Assembly: GCA_900549665.1 (NCBI GenBank)
Contig: URPH01000005.1
Coordinates: 39,251 to 103,250, forward strand
Origin: an uncultured Lachnospiraceae bacterium
Lineage (GTDB): Bacteria > Bacillota > Clostridia > Lachnospirales > Lachnospiraceae
Length of the DNA: 64,000 nt
Reading direction: 5' to 3'
Program-made: the position numbers and the translations under genes
In this document: positions 22,396 to 30,830 of the stretch, piece after piece
How the letters are laid out: each line of letters opens with the position of its first letter
Position numbering within the stretch: the first letter of the stretch is position 1
The notes under the pieces: model-generated
What the model was told of the DNA's origin: nothing
The model's database searches: none
Seen by the model: only the letters and a program-made list of their open reading frames with translations

Positions 22396-23223
22396 ATGAG
22401 TATTCCATCTGATTTTCATCTGCACTCTTCCTTTTCCGGAGACTGCGACACCCCCATGGACCTGATGGTCCGGTCCGGAATTGCAAAAGGCTTGCAATCC
22501 ATGTGCTTTACCGAACACAATGATTTTGATTTTCCTGATATTCCGGAATCCGGAATCAACAGTTCAACCTTCCTTTTAAATGTCGATTCCTATTTATATG
22601 ACATACTGAGAATGCGCGAAAAATACGCAGACAAAATACAGATCCTGTTCGGCATCGAGATCGGACTGCAGGATAGCTGTCTTGATAAAAATACAGAATT
22701 GACAAACGCATATGATTTTGACTTTGTCATCGCTTCTTCTCATTTGTGCATGGGAGCGGATCCTTACTACCCATCCTTTTTTGAAAACCACAAGGCATCC
22801 GACGGCTATCGCGCTTATTTTGAAGAAATGTTATCATATGTCAGAAACTATAAAGACTACGACGTTTATGGTCATCTTGACTATATTGCGCGGTATGCAC
22901 CGGCTGATGCAGACCGTTCCTTTTCCTATTTTGATTATTCCGATCTCATCGACGAGATTTTAAAAGCGATCATTTCAAACCATAAGGGAATCGAATGCAA
23001 CACATCGGGGCTGCGCAAGCCTTTAAACGCTACAAACCCTTCTGTTGATATTTTAAAACGTTACAAGGAACTTGGTGGTGAGATCATCACAGTCGGCTCT
23101 GATGCTCATTTTGCAGAGCATGTTGCGGCAGACTTTGACAAAGCCGCCGACATCCTGAAAGCATGCGGCTTTCGATATTACAACACCTTTGTACACAGGC
23201 AGCCTGTTTTCGACAAGCTCTGA
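22396..23223 (+). CDS. PHP-domain histidinol-phosphatase (HisJ/HisK type)
   Basis: The start at 22396 (MSIPSDFHLHSSFSG) follows AGGCAGGA, giving 275 aa. PHP metal motifs are visible: DFHLHSSFSGDC, FTEHNDFDF, LFGIEIGL, VIASSHLC, YGHLDYIARYA and VGSDAHFAEHV. These resemble the trinuclear-metal histidinol-phosphatases that release phosphate from histidinol phosphate in histidine synthesis. No other his gene is nearby, so a different phosphoester substrate is possible. It is the first of three plus-strand genes. Confidence 0.85.
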   Translation: MSIPSDFHLHSSFSGDCDTPMDLMVRSGIAKGLQSMCFTEHNDFDFPDIPESGINSSTFLLNVDSYLYDILRMREKYADKIQILFGIEIGLQDSCLDKNTELTNAYDFDFVIASSHLCMGADPYYPSFFENHKASDGYRAYFEEMLSYVRNYKDYDVYGHLDYIARYAPADADRSFSYFDYSDLIDEILKAIISNHKGIECNTSGLRKPLNATNPSVDILKRYKELGGEIITVGSDAHFAEHVAADFDKAADILKACGFRYYNTFVHRQPVFDKL

Positions 23224-23283
23224 TTTTCCCGTTCTCAACATTGTCCCGGTTTCATATATTAAGAAAAAACAGGATGTGTTTTC

Positions 23284-24675
23284 TTGCTTCAGACCATCAG
23301 AAAAAGCAATTTGATACTCGGGACACTGATGTTGACACTGGCCGGTGTTCTGACCAGAATCATCGGTTTCTTTTATCGTATATTTTTATCCCGGCAGATT
23401 GGTGAGGAGGGCATGGGAATCTACCAGCTTTTATCCCCTCTCATGGCATTGTCATTCTCCTTTACCTGTGCCGGTATCCAGACATCCTTATCCAAGCACG
23501 TCGCGGCCTGCGAGGCAGAAAACAGACATCAGAAAAGCATCCTGACATTGTTCTGTGCTTTTTTTATATCGGTTTTACTGTCTCTTTTTGCAGGACTTCT
23601 GCTATGTCGTTTCCGCATTTACATTTCTGTTGCATTTCTTTCCGAAGAAAGATGCCAAAACCTCATTACCATTTATGCGCTGTCTCTTCCGTTCTGCGCT
23701 ATCCACAGCTGCATCAACGGTTATTATTTCGGACTAAGAAAAACAACTGTCCCCTCCGTCACACAATTGATTGAACAGCTTGTACGTGTATGCAGCGTGA
23801 TCGTATTGTTTTTTCTTTTTCCGGATACAGACTTTGAAAAAAAAATTGCCTTCGCAGTCCTGGGACTTACCCTCGGAGAAATTGCCTCATCCATGACCAG
23901 CCTTTTCATATTGAGACCTGTTTTAAAGGGACCGGCAAACAAATCCGTGGATTTTGGCGGATACAACAGGGCTTTTTGCAGCCTGCTTTCCCTGGCTGCT
24001 CCTTTGAGCCTTAACCGGATTATATTAAACGCTTTACAAAGCATCGAAGCTGCCTATCTGCCAAGAAAACTGACTGAATATGGATATGCTCCTTCTGAAG
24101 CTCTGTCTGTTTACGGTGTTTTTATGGGAATGGCACTCCCCATGATTCTGTTCCCCCAGGCAGTCACAAGTTCTGTCAGTGTACTGCTTCTGCCCTATGT
24201 TTCGGAAGCCGAGGCGAAAAAAGACAGAAAAAAAATATCACATTCCATCTTTCTTACTACAACCTTTTGTGTCCTGCTCGGCTTTGCATGTCTGGTTTTT
24301 TTTTATCTGACCGGTCCATTGATCGGGACGCTGATTTTTCACAGCGAGGATGCCGGCCTTTTTATCCGGACCCTCAGCTTTATGTGTCCGTTCCTGTATT
24401 TGGGAACGCTTTTAACAAGTATATTAAACGGTCTCGGCAAAGCCACTCTTTCCTTTCTGATTCATATATCGTCAATCAGCATCCGCCTGCTTGGCATCTT
24501 TATCATGGTTCCTGTATTTGGCATCAAATCATACCTTTATTTTTTGATGCTGGGCCAGATTCTGTATTGTGTTTTGAATTTTGTTGCACTAAAAAAATAT
24601 CTATACTATAATGACTCGAGGTGTTTCCGTAATCTTAACGGATATAAAAAGAAATCACACAAATATACAAACTAA
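23284..24675 (+). CDS. MATE/MOP-superfamily lipid flippase (SpoVB/MurJ-like)
   Basis: A 463-aa protein with 12-14 hydrophobic helices. The probable TTG start at 23284 follows AGGATG. The N-terminus (LTLAGVLTRIIGFFYRIFLS, then RQIGEEGMGIYQLLSPLMAL) is characteristic of the polysaccharide-transport/SpoVB branch of the MOP exporters. Later segments such as MALPMILFPQAVTSSVSVLL support it. Family members flip lipid-linked precursors, including peptidoglycan lipid II in MurJ or spore-cortex roles in SpoVB. The specific substrate is not readable. It is followed within 12 bp by DAHP synthase, so the two may be cotranscribed. Confidence 0.88.
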   Translation: MLQTIRKSNLILGTLMLTLAGVLTRIIGFFYRIFLSRQIGEEGMGIYQLLSPLMALSFSFTCAGIQTSLSKHVAACEAENRHQKSILTLFCAFFISVLLSLFAGLLLCRFRIYISVAFLSEERCQNLITIYALSLPFCAIHSCINGYYFGLRKTTVPSVTQLIEQLVRVCSVIVLFFLFPDTDFEKKIAFAVLGLTLGEIASSMTSLFILRPVLKGPANKSVDFGGYNRAFCSLLSLAAPLSLNRIILNALQSIEAAYLPRKLTEYGYAPSEALSVYGVFMGMALPMILFPQAVTSSVSVLLLPYVSEAEAKKDRKKISHSIFLTTTFCVLLGFACLVFFYLTGPLIGTLIFHSEDAGLFIRTLSFMCPFLYLGTLLTSILNGLGKATLSFLIHISSISIRLLGIFIMVPVFGIKSYLYFLMLGQILYCVLNFVALKKYLYYNDSRCFRNLNGYKKKSHKYTN

Positions 24676-24686
24676 AGGAAAGAACA

Positions 24687-25715
24687 ATGAGTTTTGAATT
24701 TTTACAAAAGCTTCCGACACCTGCCGAAATACGTGAGCAGTACCCGATGCCGGAAAAATTAGCATTATTAAAAGAAAAAAGAGATGAAGAAATCAAGAAA
24801 GTCATTACCGGAGAAAGCGACAAGTTTCTTGTCATCATCGGTCCCTGCAGCGCCGACAACGAAGATTCTGTCTGTGACTATGTTAACCGCCTTGCCGCAA
24901 TCAATGACAAGGTCTCCGACAAGTGCATCCTGATTCCCAGAATTTACACCAATAAGCCCCGCACCACCGGAGAAGGCTACAAAGGCTTTGTCCATCAGCC
25001 CGATCCGGAAAAGAAGCCCAATCTGTTAGCCGGACTGGTTGCAGTCAGAAAACTGCACATCCGTGCTATCGCAGAATCCGGATTAACCGCTGCGGATGAA
25101 ATGCTTTATCCGGAAAACTGGCGTTATGTCCATGATCTGTTATCCTATGTTGCAATCGGTGCCCGCAGTGTTGAAGATCAGCAGCATCGTCTGACCGTCA
25201 GCGGCTTTGATGTACCTGCCGGCATGAAGAATCCGACATCCGGTGATTTATCTGTTATGATGAATTCTGTTTATGCTGCTCAGCATCCTCATGAATTCAT
25301 TTACCGCAACTGGGAAGTTAAAACAACGGGCAATCCGTTGGCCCACACAATTCTCAGGGGATCTGTCAACCAGTACGGACGCAATCTTCCTAATTATCAC
25401 TACGAAGATTTAAACAGACTTATGGAAATGTACAATGAACGTGATCTGATGTTTCCTGCTACGGTAATCGATGCCAACCACAACAATTCAGGCAAAAAAT
25501 ATGAGCAGCAGGTGCGTATTGTCAAGGAAGTTCTTCACTCCAGAAAATTAAATTCCGATATTCACAGACTGGTCAAAGGTGTTATGATTGAAAGCTATAT
25601 CGTGGAGGGTTGCCAGAAAATCGGCGACGGTGTCTACGGCAAATCTATTACCGATCCCTGTCTCGGATGGGAGGAAAGCGAACGTCTGATATACGATATT
25701 GCCGAAAACTGCTAG
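24687..25715 (+). CDS. 3-deoxy-7-phosphoheptulonate (DAHP) synthase, class I
   Basis: A 342-aa enzyme condensing phosphoenolpyruvate with erythrose 4-phosphate, the first step of the shikimate pathway. Motifs of the AroG/AroF/AroH branch are present: VIIGPCSADNEDSV, RIYTNKPRTTGEGYKGF, AIAESGLTAADEMLYP, GARSVEDQQHRLTVSGFDVP, VGMKNPTSGD-like GMKNPTSGDLSVMMNS, VIDANHNNSGKKYEQQ and MIESYIVEGCQ. The start at 24687 is preceded by AAAGGAAAG. Length is close to the E. coli-type enzymes (about 350 aa). The feedback specificity (Phe, Tyr or Trp) cannot be told. Confidence 0.96.
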   Translation: MSFEFLQKLPTPAEIREQYPMPEKLALLKEKRDEEIKKVITGESDKFLVIIGPCSADNEDSVCDYVNRLAAINDKVSDKCILIPRIYTNKPRTTGEGYKGFVHQPDPEKKPNLLAGLVAVRKLHIRAIAESGLTAADEMLYPENWRYVHDLLSYVAIGARSVEDQQHRLTVSGFDVPAGMKNPTSGDLSVMMNSVYAAQHPHEFIYRNWEVKTTGNPLAHTILRGSVNQYGRNLPNYHYEDLNRLMEMYNERDLMFPATVIDANHNNSGKKYEQQVRIVKEVLHSRKLNSDIHRLVKGVMIESYIVEGCQKIGDGVYGKSITDPCLGWEESERLIYDIAENC

Positions 25716-25773
25716 AATTATATTAGCTGTTTTTATTCAACAAATTTCAGTAATTATAAAATACTTCACAATA

Positions 25774-25818
25774 AAAAACGTATGTAATTCCGGGTGGCCG
25801 GAATACATACGTTTTTTT
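25774..25818. terminator. Bidirectional terminator between DAHP synthase and xerD
   Basis: AAAAACGTATGTAATTCCGG pairs with CCGGAATACATACGTTTTT around a GTGG loop, with one bulged base. It is flanked by a T-run on the plus strand and A-run on the left, so it serves both convergent genes. Confidence 0.85.
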
Positions 25819-26701
25819 ATCCTCTCGGATGCGCTTTCGCATATACTTCGCGAATACGATTGTGGTTCATGTTCGCATAAATCTGTGTAGTGGAAATATC
25901 CGAATGCCCGAGCATTTCCTGTACACTCCGAAGATCGGCACCGTTTTCAACCAAATGTGCCGCAAAAGAATGCCTCAGGGTATGCGGCGTAATATCCGCG
26001 GTAATGCCGGCCTTTTTGGCATAAAACTTGATCAGCTTCCAAAATCCCTGTCTACTCATCGGAGCGCCCGAAAAATTGCAAAACAGAATATCCGAAGACT
26101 TGTCCTCGATCATCTGCTCTCTTGCTTCTGTCAGATAACGGACCAAAGCTTCTTTGGCGGCCTTTCCAAACGGGATCACTCTTTCTTTGTGAGCATCTCT
26201 GCATATGATAAAGCTCATTGGCAGATTAACATCACTGACCTTTAACGTAATCAGTTCAGTAACTCTGATACCGGTTGCATATAAAAGCTCCAGCATTGCT
26301 TTGTCCCGGATTTCTTTGTGGCTGTTGCCCGAAGGCTGTTCCAACAAGCGGATCACCTCATCCATTGTCAAAATCTCAGGAATCTTTTTCTCTATTTTGG
26401 GTGCCTTTAATCCATCTGTAATATCTTTTTTAACGATACCTTCCTGCGCCATAAAATGAAACAACGCCTTAATGGATGCTATATTTCTGGAAATTGTAGC
26501 TGCAGCAAAATGCTGTTCTCCCATAGAAGTAATGTAATCCTTTAAAGCTTCTTCGCTCACATCGACCCATTCAGTCAAATTTCTGGCATGTAAAAAAACA
26601 ATAACCTTCTTCAAATCACGGCGGTACGACAATTCGGTATTCGTAGAAGTTTCTTTAATATTATGTAAATATGCAACGAATTGATCGATTGCCTGTTCCA
26701 T
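25817..26701 (-). CDS. xerD: Tyrosine recombinase XerD
   Basis: A 294-aa chromosomal-type tyrosine recombinase. The core-binding domain spans about 1-100 (SYRRDLKKVIVFLHARNLTE). Catalytic residues are Arg in ATGIRVTELITL, Lys in the CRDAHKERVIPFGK hairpin, HTLRHSFAAHLVENGAD and the nucleophile Tyr in LGHSDISTTQIYANMN. Length and order match XerD, which resolves chromosome dimers at dif. Its neighbours, SpoIIM-like and NUDIX genes, match the Bacillus nudF-spoIIM-xerD neighbourhood, which supports a housekeeping role rather than a mobile-element origin. Confidence 0.92.
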   Translation of the reverse strand: MEQAIDQFVAYLHNIKETSTNTELSYRRDLKKVIVFLHARNLTEWVDVSEEALKDYITSMGEQHFAAATISRNIASIKALFHFMAQEGIVKKDITDGLKAPKIEKKIPEILTMDEVIRLLEQPSGNSHKEIRDKAMLELLYATGIRVTELITLKVSDVNLPMSFIICRDAHKERVIPFGKAAKEALVRYLTEAREQMIEDKSSDILFCNFSGAPMSRQGFWKLIKFYAKKAGITADITPHTLRHSFAAHLVENGADLRSVQEMLGHSDISTTQIYANMNHNRIREVYAKAHPRG

Positions 26702-26874
26702 ATATCTGTAACCCTTTCCTCATAAGCATCACTTATGTAAATCTCACTCAGTACATTCCTTATTATAATCAGATTTTTCAAGAAAATCAAACATAAAATT
26801 TGCTGTTTTTTCCTTTATTTTCAAGGTTTTTTGCCAAAGTCCCAACATCTATGTTTTATCCTCTAAAGCTGTCA

Positions 26875-27456
26875 CTATATCTTGTAATTTTTTATGTAAA
26901 TAATTTTTCCCAAAAAGTTTACCAGATATGGATTAACATAAAATTCCGATATGATTCCAATTATGACAACTGCAAATATCTTTATTATCTGTGTGACATT
27001 CCTCTTTTTTCCGGTCACCTCCGCCCTCTTAAATTGACCCAGATAGTCAATCTCTGCGTATTTATAATAAGCAAACAGATATAAAAAAATATGCGGAAAT
27101 AAGAAACCCACATACAGTAAAAGTCCCAAAATACGATAGGCTCTGACGAAGTAATATGCTCCAACTCCGATTCCCACTCCAACGATCCACAGCCACAAAA
27201 AATTGCCCGGCTTTTCTTTTTTTATAAATTTAAAAACAAGCAGCAATACAATCTGACTGCACCTTAACTTCAAAATATATAACATATAATCCATTTGTCT
27301 TTTTTCTTCTACGACCATCTGTGCAATCATATCTGATACTACAGTCTGGTTTAGCGGAAGCTCTGACGGATTTACAATAATTTGAAAGCCAATGCAGATT
27401 GCAATTCCCAAAAGCAATGGCCAGAAGCATCTTATAATCTTTTTAATTTTTATCAT
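26875..27456 (-). CDS. spoIIM: Stage II sporulation protein M-like membrane protein
   Basis: A 193-aa protein with about five membrane helices: CFWPLLLGIAICIGFQIIV, then a loop (DMIAQMVVEEKRQMDYMLYI), CSQIVLLLVFKFI, LWLWIVGVGIGVGAYYFVRA, LGLLLYVGFLFPHIFLYLFA and IKIFAVVIIGIISEFYVNPY. Size, topology and position between a NUDIX ADP-ribose hydrolase and xerD match SpoIIM, part of the forespore engulfment DMP complex. Sequence conservation seen by eye is modest, so the call leans on synteny. If right, the organism keeps at least part of the sporulation programme. Confidence 0.6.
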   Translation of the reverse strand: MIKIKKIIRCFWPLLLGIAICIGFQIIVNPSELPLNQTVVSDMIAQMVVEEKRQMDYMLYILKLRCSQIVLLLVFKFIKKEKPGNFLWLWIVGVGIGVGAYYFVRAYRILGLLLYVGFLFPHIFLYLFAYYKYAEIDYLGQFKRAEVTGKKRNVTQIIKIFAVVIIGIISEFYVNPYLVNFLGKIIYIKNYKI

Positions 27457-27531
27457 ACTAACGGCTTATCGGTTATTTTTACAATATATGATGTGATTGC
27501 TTTTGATATGAAAGGCTATCATCGATAAAAG

Positions 27532-27568
27532 AAAACAGAAGCCAATATAGAATATAGGCTTCTGTTTT
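27532..27568. terminator. Bidirectional terminator after the NUDIX gene
   Basis: AAAACAGAAGCC (27532-27543) pairs perfectly with GGCTTCTGTTTT (27557-27568), 13-nt loop, with T-rich flanks on both strands. It separates the NUDIX gene from the spoIIM-like gene. Confidence 0.8.
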
Positions 27569-27650
27569 ATACAGATAGATTTTATAACTGGCATATGCCA
27601 AAAATCATCATTATAATTATGTCTGATCCATTTCTGACAAAACCATAAGA

Positions 27651-28193
27651 TCAAGACAGATACTTGTTGATATAAGCCATAATAGCCGCTATCGTCTTGG
27701 CATCCTGTATTTCTCCGGAAAAAACCATATCGCGCAGTTCTTGGGGCTTGTATGCCTTTACATGGATAAATTCATCCTCATCCAGATGCTGCTCTGTCTT
27801 CATGAGATTCCGGGCAACATAAACATCCACTCTCTCATTACAAAATGCAACCGTGGATGCAATTGAAATCAAAAGCTCCATATCTTCTATTTCACAGCGA
27901 TAACCGGTTTCCTCTTCCAATTCACGGTGACTGCACGAAAGAAATGATTCATTTTCATTCAGACCTCCTGCCGGGATTTCGAGTATTTCTTTGTCCCATG
28001 CATTTCTGTACTGTCTGATCATCAGGATTCTTCCATCATCTAACACCGGTACAACTGCAGCCGCACCCTTATGCCTGATAAAATCCCATTTGGCAATATT
28101 TCCATTGGGCACCTGAATCGTATCTTCATAAAAATCCACTACATGACCGTGATATACAAGCTTACGGTCCAGCAATTTAAATTGATCTTCCAT
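27651..28193 (-). CDS. nudF: NUDIX hydrolase, ADP-ribose pyrophosphatase type
   Basis: A 180-aa protein. The NUDIX box is complete: G-x5-E-x7-R-E-x2-E-E-x-G-Y is satisfied by GGLNENESFLSCSHRELEEE followed by TGY. The N-terminal strands (LVYHGHVVDFYEDTIQVPNG) and IRHKGAAAVVPVLDDGRILM match the ADP-ribose pyrophosphatase subfamily, which splits ADP-ribose into AMP and ribose 5-phosphate. Its ATG overlaps the stop of the upstream aminotransferase by one base (TAATG), so the two are translationally coupled. Confidence 0.9.
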   Translation of the reverse strand: MEDQFKLLDRKLVYHGHVVDFYEDTIQVPNGNIAKWDFIRHKGAAAVVPVLDDGRILMIRQYRNAWDKEILEIPAGGLNENESFLSCSHRELEEETGYRCEIEDMELLISIASTVAFCNERVDVYVARNLMKTEQHLDEDEFIHVKAYKPQELRDMVFSGEIQDAKTIAAIMAYINKYLS

Positions 28194-29479
28194 TACATAT
28201 TCTCCAGAAGTTTATCCACACTGACTAATTTAACACAGAGCACAAACAAATCAGTTGCTTTCGCTAATTCCTCTGTTGTCGGAAGTGTCGGTGCAATACG
28301 GATATTGCTGTCCTTGGGATCCTTTTTGTAAGGATACGTAGCTCCGGCTCCTGTCATTACAACGCCAGCCTCCTTGCACTTTGCAACGATTGCCTTAGCG
28401 CAGCCTTCCATGGCATCAAATGAAATGAAATAACCACCAAGCGGGTTGGTCCATGAAGCAATACCAAGACCGCCCAGTTCCTCTTCCAGCGCCTTTACAA
28501 CAGCCTGGAATTTTGGTCTGATGGATGCTGCATGCTTCATCATATGTGCATTCAGTCCATTGATATCTTTAAAATAGCGTACGTGTCTTAACTGGTTGAT
28601 CTTGTCATGACCGATTGTCTGGATTGTCATGGATTTTTTAACCCACTCCAGATTTTTCTGTGAAGCAGCCATTGCTGAGATTCCGCTTCCAGGGAAAGTA
28701 ACCTTGGAAGTAGAGGCAAACTCATATACCATATCCGGATTGCCTGCTTTTTCACACTCAGATATAATATCCAGAATGTGAGCCTGCTTATCTTCATATA
28801 AATGATGAATGACATAAGCATTGTCCCAGTAGATCCTGAAATCTTCTGCTGCGGGCTTTAGGGAAGCCATACGCTTAACGGTTTCGTCAGAATAGCTGTA
28901 TCCCTGCGGGTTGGAATACTTGGGATTGCACCAGATACCTTTTACGGCAGGATCATTGTTGACATATTTTTCAACAAGCTCCATATCCGGTCCATCTTCT
29001 GTCATCGGTATATTTATCATTTCAATTCCAAAATACTCTGTAATGGCAAAATGTCTGTCATATCCGGGTACCGGGCAGAGAAACTTCACCTTGTCCAATT
29101 TACACCACGGTGTAGAGCCACAGACGCCCTTGATCATGGATCTTGAAACGGTATCAAACATAATATTCAGACTGGCATTTCCAAATACAATCACATTTTC
29201 GGGCTTTGTATCCATCATATCTGCCATCAGCACCCTGGCTTCCCAGAGTCCCTCTAAAACACCGTAATTGCGGCAATCTGTACCATTCTCGGATTTGCAG
29301 TCGGAAGTACTGTTTAAAACATCCAGAAGTCCCATACTCATATCAAGCTGCTCAGCTGATGGCTTACCTCTGGACATATCCAGCTGCAATCCTTTTTTCT
29401 TTGCATCTTCATATGCAGCATCCAACTCCTTTTTCAGTTGTAATAATTCTTCTTTTGTTAATTCACTGTACGCTTTCAT
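28193..29479 (-). CDS. PLP-dependent aminotransferase (MocR-type aspartate aminotransferase family)
   Basis: The start at 29479 (MKAYSELTKEELLQLKKELD) follows AAGGTGGTG, giving 428 aa. It has the features of the PF12897-type family: LDMSRGKPSAEQLDMSMGLL, GTDCRNYGVLEGLWEARVLM, NVIVFGNASLNIMFDTVS, GIWCNPKYSNPQGYSYS with the conserved Asn-Pro, WDNAYVIHHLYEDK and the PLP lysine in ASTSKVTFPGSGISAMA. Members annotated as aspartate aminotransferases are common in Clostridia. The substrate is not proven by sequence. It forms a two-gene unit with the NUDIX gene. Confidence 0.88.
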   Translation of the reverse strand: MKAYSELTKEELLQLKKELDAAYEDAKKKGLQLDMSRGKPSAEQLDMSMGLLDVLNSTSDCKSENGTDCRNYGVLEGLWEARVLMADMMDTKPENVIVFGNASLNIMFDTVSRSMIKGVCGSTPWCKLDKVKFLCPVPGYDRHFAITEYFGIEMINIPMTEDGPDMELVEKYVNNDPAVKGIWCNPKYSNPQGYSYSDETVKRMASLKPAAEDFRIYWDNAYVIHHLYEDKQAHILDIISECEKAGNPDMVYEFASTSKVTFPGSGISAMAASQKNLEWVKKSMTIQTIGHDKINQLRHVRYFKDINGLNAHMMKHAASIRPKFQAVVKALEEELGGLGIASWTNPLGGYFISFDAMEGCAKAIVAKCKEAGVVMTGAGATYPYKKDPKDSNIRIAPTLPTTEELAKATDLFVLCVKLVSVDKLLENM

Positions 29480-29728
29480 AAATAGCACCACCTTGAAATT
29501 GTTTAATTGTATACAATCATACACTTCGTCTATTTTACACTATGAATCGCAGAAAAACAAGCAAATAGATATATTTTTCCTTTATTTTTTGATTTATTTT
29601 GTATAGATATTCTCTTCCTAATTATATATAATCGTTATATAATAATGTAGGTGTCAAAGGCGATTCATGGCTTTTGCACTGTTTTAAGGTTTTATTCACT
29701 ATACTACAACAGGAAGAGGTAACAGGAA

Positions 29729-30601
29729 ATGAGCGTAACAGAAATCAAACCGATCAAAGAAGGTAAAGTTCGTGAAATCTATGATAACGGCGACACACTG
29801 ATCATGGTTGCAACCGACCGTATCAGCTGCTTTGATGTCATTCTCAAAAACATCGTATCTAAAAAAGGTACTGTATTAACACAGATGTCCAAATTCTGGT
29901 TTGACATGACAAAAGACATTATTCCCAATCATATGATTTCCGTTGATGTAAAGGATATGCCGGAATTTTTCCAGCAGGAAAAATTTGATGGCAACAGCAT
30001 GCTGTGCCGCAAACTCAATATGCTCCCGATTGAATGCATTGTACGTGGTTATATTACCGGAAGCGGCTGGGCAAGTTACAAAGAAAACGGCACTGTCTGC
30101 GGTATCAAGCTTCCCGAAGGCTTACAGGAATCCGACAAGCTGCCTGAACCCATCTACACTCCTTCCACCAAAGCTGAAATCGGTGATCATGATGAAAATA
30201 TCTCATTTGAACAGAGTGTTGAATATCTTGAAAAACGGTTCCCCGGAAAAGGACAGGAATACGCTGAAAAGCTCCGTGATTACACCATTGCCTTATACAA
30301 AAAATGTGCAGATTATGCACGAACAAAAGGAATCATCATTGCTGATACCAAGTTTGAATTTGGTCTTGATGAAAACGGCAATATTGTTTTAGGCGATGAG
30401 ATGCTCACTCCTGACAGTTCCCGTTTCTGGCCTGCTGAAGGTTATGAGCCCGGACACGGACAGCCCTCTTTCGATAAGCAGTTTGCCCGTGACTGGTTAA
30501 AAGCCAACAAACATGACTGGGAGCTTCCTCAGGAAATCGTTGATAAGACAATTGATAAGTATTTACAGGCTTATGAATTACTGACAGGCAAGAAATTATA
30601 A
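29729..30601 (+). CDS. purC: Phosphoribosylaminoimidazole-succinocarboxamide synthase
   Basis: A 290-aa SAICAR synthetase of purine biosynthesis, joining CAIR and aspartate with ATP. Visible motifs are GKVREIYDNGDTLIMVATDR, ISCFDVILKNIVSKKGTVL, IECIVRGYITGSGWASYKEN, the substrate loop IYTPSTKAEIGDHDENIS, IIADTKFEFGLDENGNIVLG and DEMLTPDSSRFWPAEGY. The C-terminal extension beyond the roughly 240-aa short form matches the longer subgroup. It stands alone here. The 250 bp upstream shows AT-rich promoter-like sequence but no riboswitch I can recognise. Confidence 0.97.
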   Translation: MSVTEIKPIKEGKVREIYDNGDTLIMVATDRISCFDVILKNIVSKKGTVLTQMSKFWFDMTKDIIPNHMISVDVKDMPEFFQQEKFDGNSMLCRKLNMLPIECIVRGYITGSGWASYKENGTVCGIKLPEGLQESDKLPEPIYTPSTKAEIGDHDENISFEQSVEYLEKRFPGKGQEYAEKLRDYTIALYKKCADYARTKGIIIADTKFEFGLDENGNIVLGDEMLTPDSSRFWPAEGYEPGHGQPSFDKQFARDWLKANKHDWELPQEIVDKTIDKYLQAYELLTGKKL

Positions 30602-30624
30602 GCACCACTTACGATCATTAATTT

Positions 30625-30764
30625 TGCCCCTAACTTGATATCCACGAATTGCTCCGCTGCAAATCAGTTCCCGCAATTCTCAAACATTCGCCAAACATTC
30701 GAAATTCGCTGATTTACTGCGTAAATCGCTACTTTCTCATGTTTGACCTTTTGACTCTGATATC
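30625..30764. repeat. Structured intergenic repeat element downstream of purC
   Basis: The last 54 bp (30711-30764) recur in reverse complement at 63947-64000 with a single mismatch. Internal structure: GAATTGC (30646-30652) with GCAATTC (30673-30679); CAAACAT twice (30681 and 30693) opposite ATGTTTG (30739-30745); GATTTAC-TGC-GTAAATC (30711-30727). GATATC lies near both ends (30637-30642 and 30759-30764). No ORF or transposase is present, so it is a non-coding dispersed repeat. Confidence 0.7.
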
Positions 30765-30769
30765 ATAAT

Positions 30770-30801
30770 AAAAACCCCAGATCAAATGATCTGGGGTTTT
30801 T
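30770..30801. terminator. Bidirectional terminator between purC and rny
   Basis: AAAAACCCCAGATCA (30770-30784) pairs perfectly with TGATCTGGGGTTTTT (30787-30801). The T and A ends make it usable in both directions for the convergent genes. Confidence 0.9.
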
Positions 30802-30830
30802 CATTTATTAATTATACGAAATGATATCAT

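Noticed and set aside
29480..29728. Purine riboswitch ahead of purC
   Set aside because: I could not find the conserved junction or loop motifs; only AT-rich promoter-like sequence is visible.
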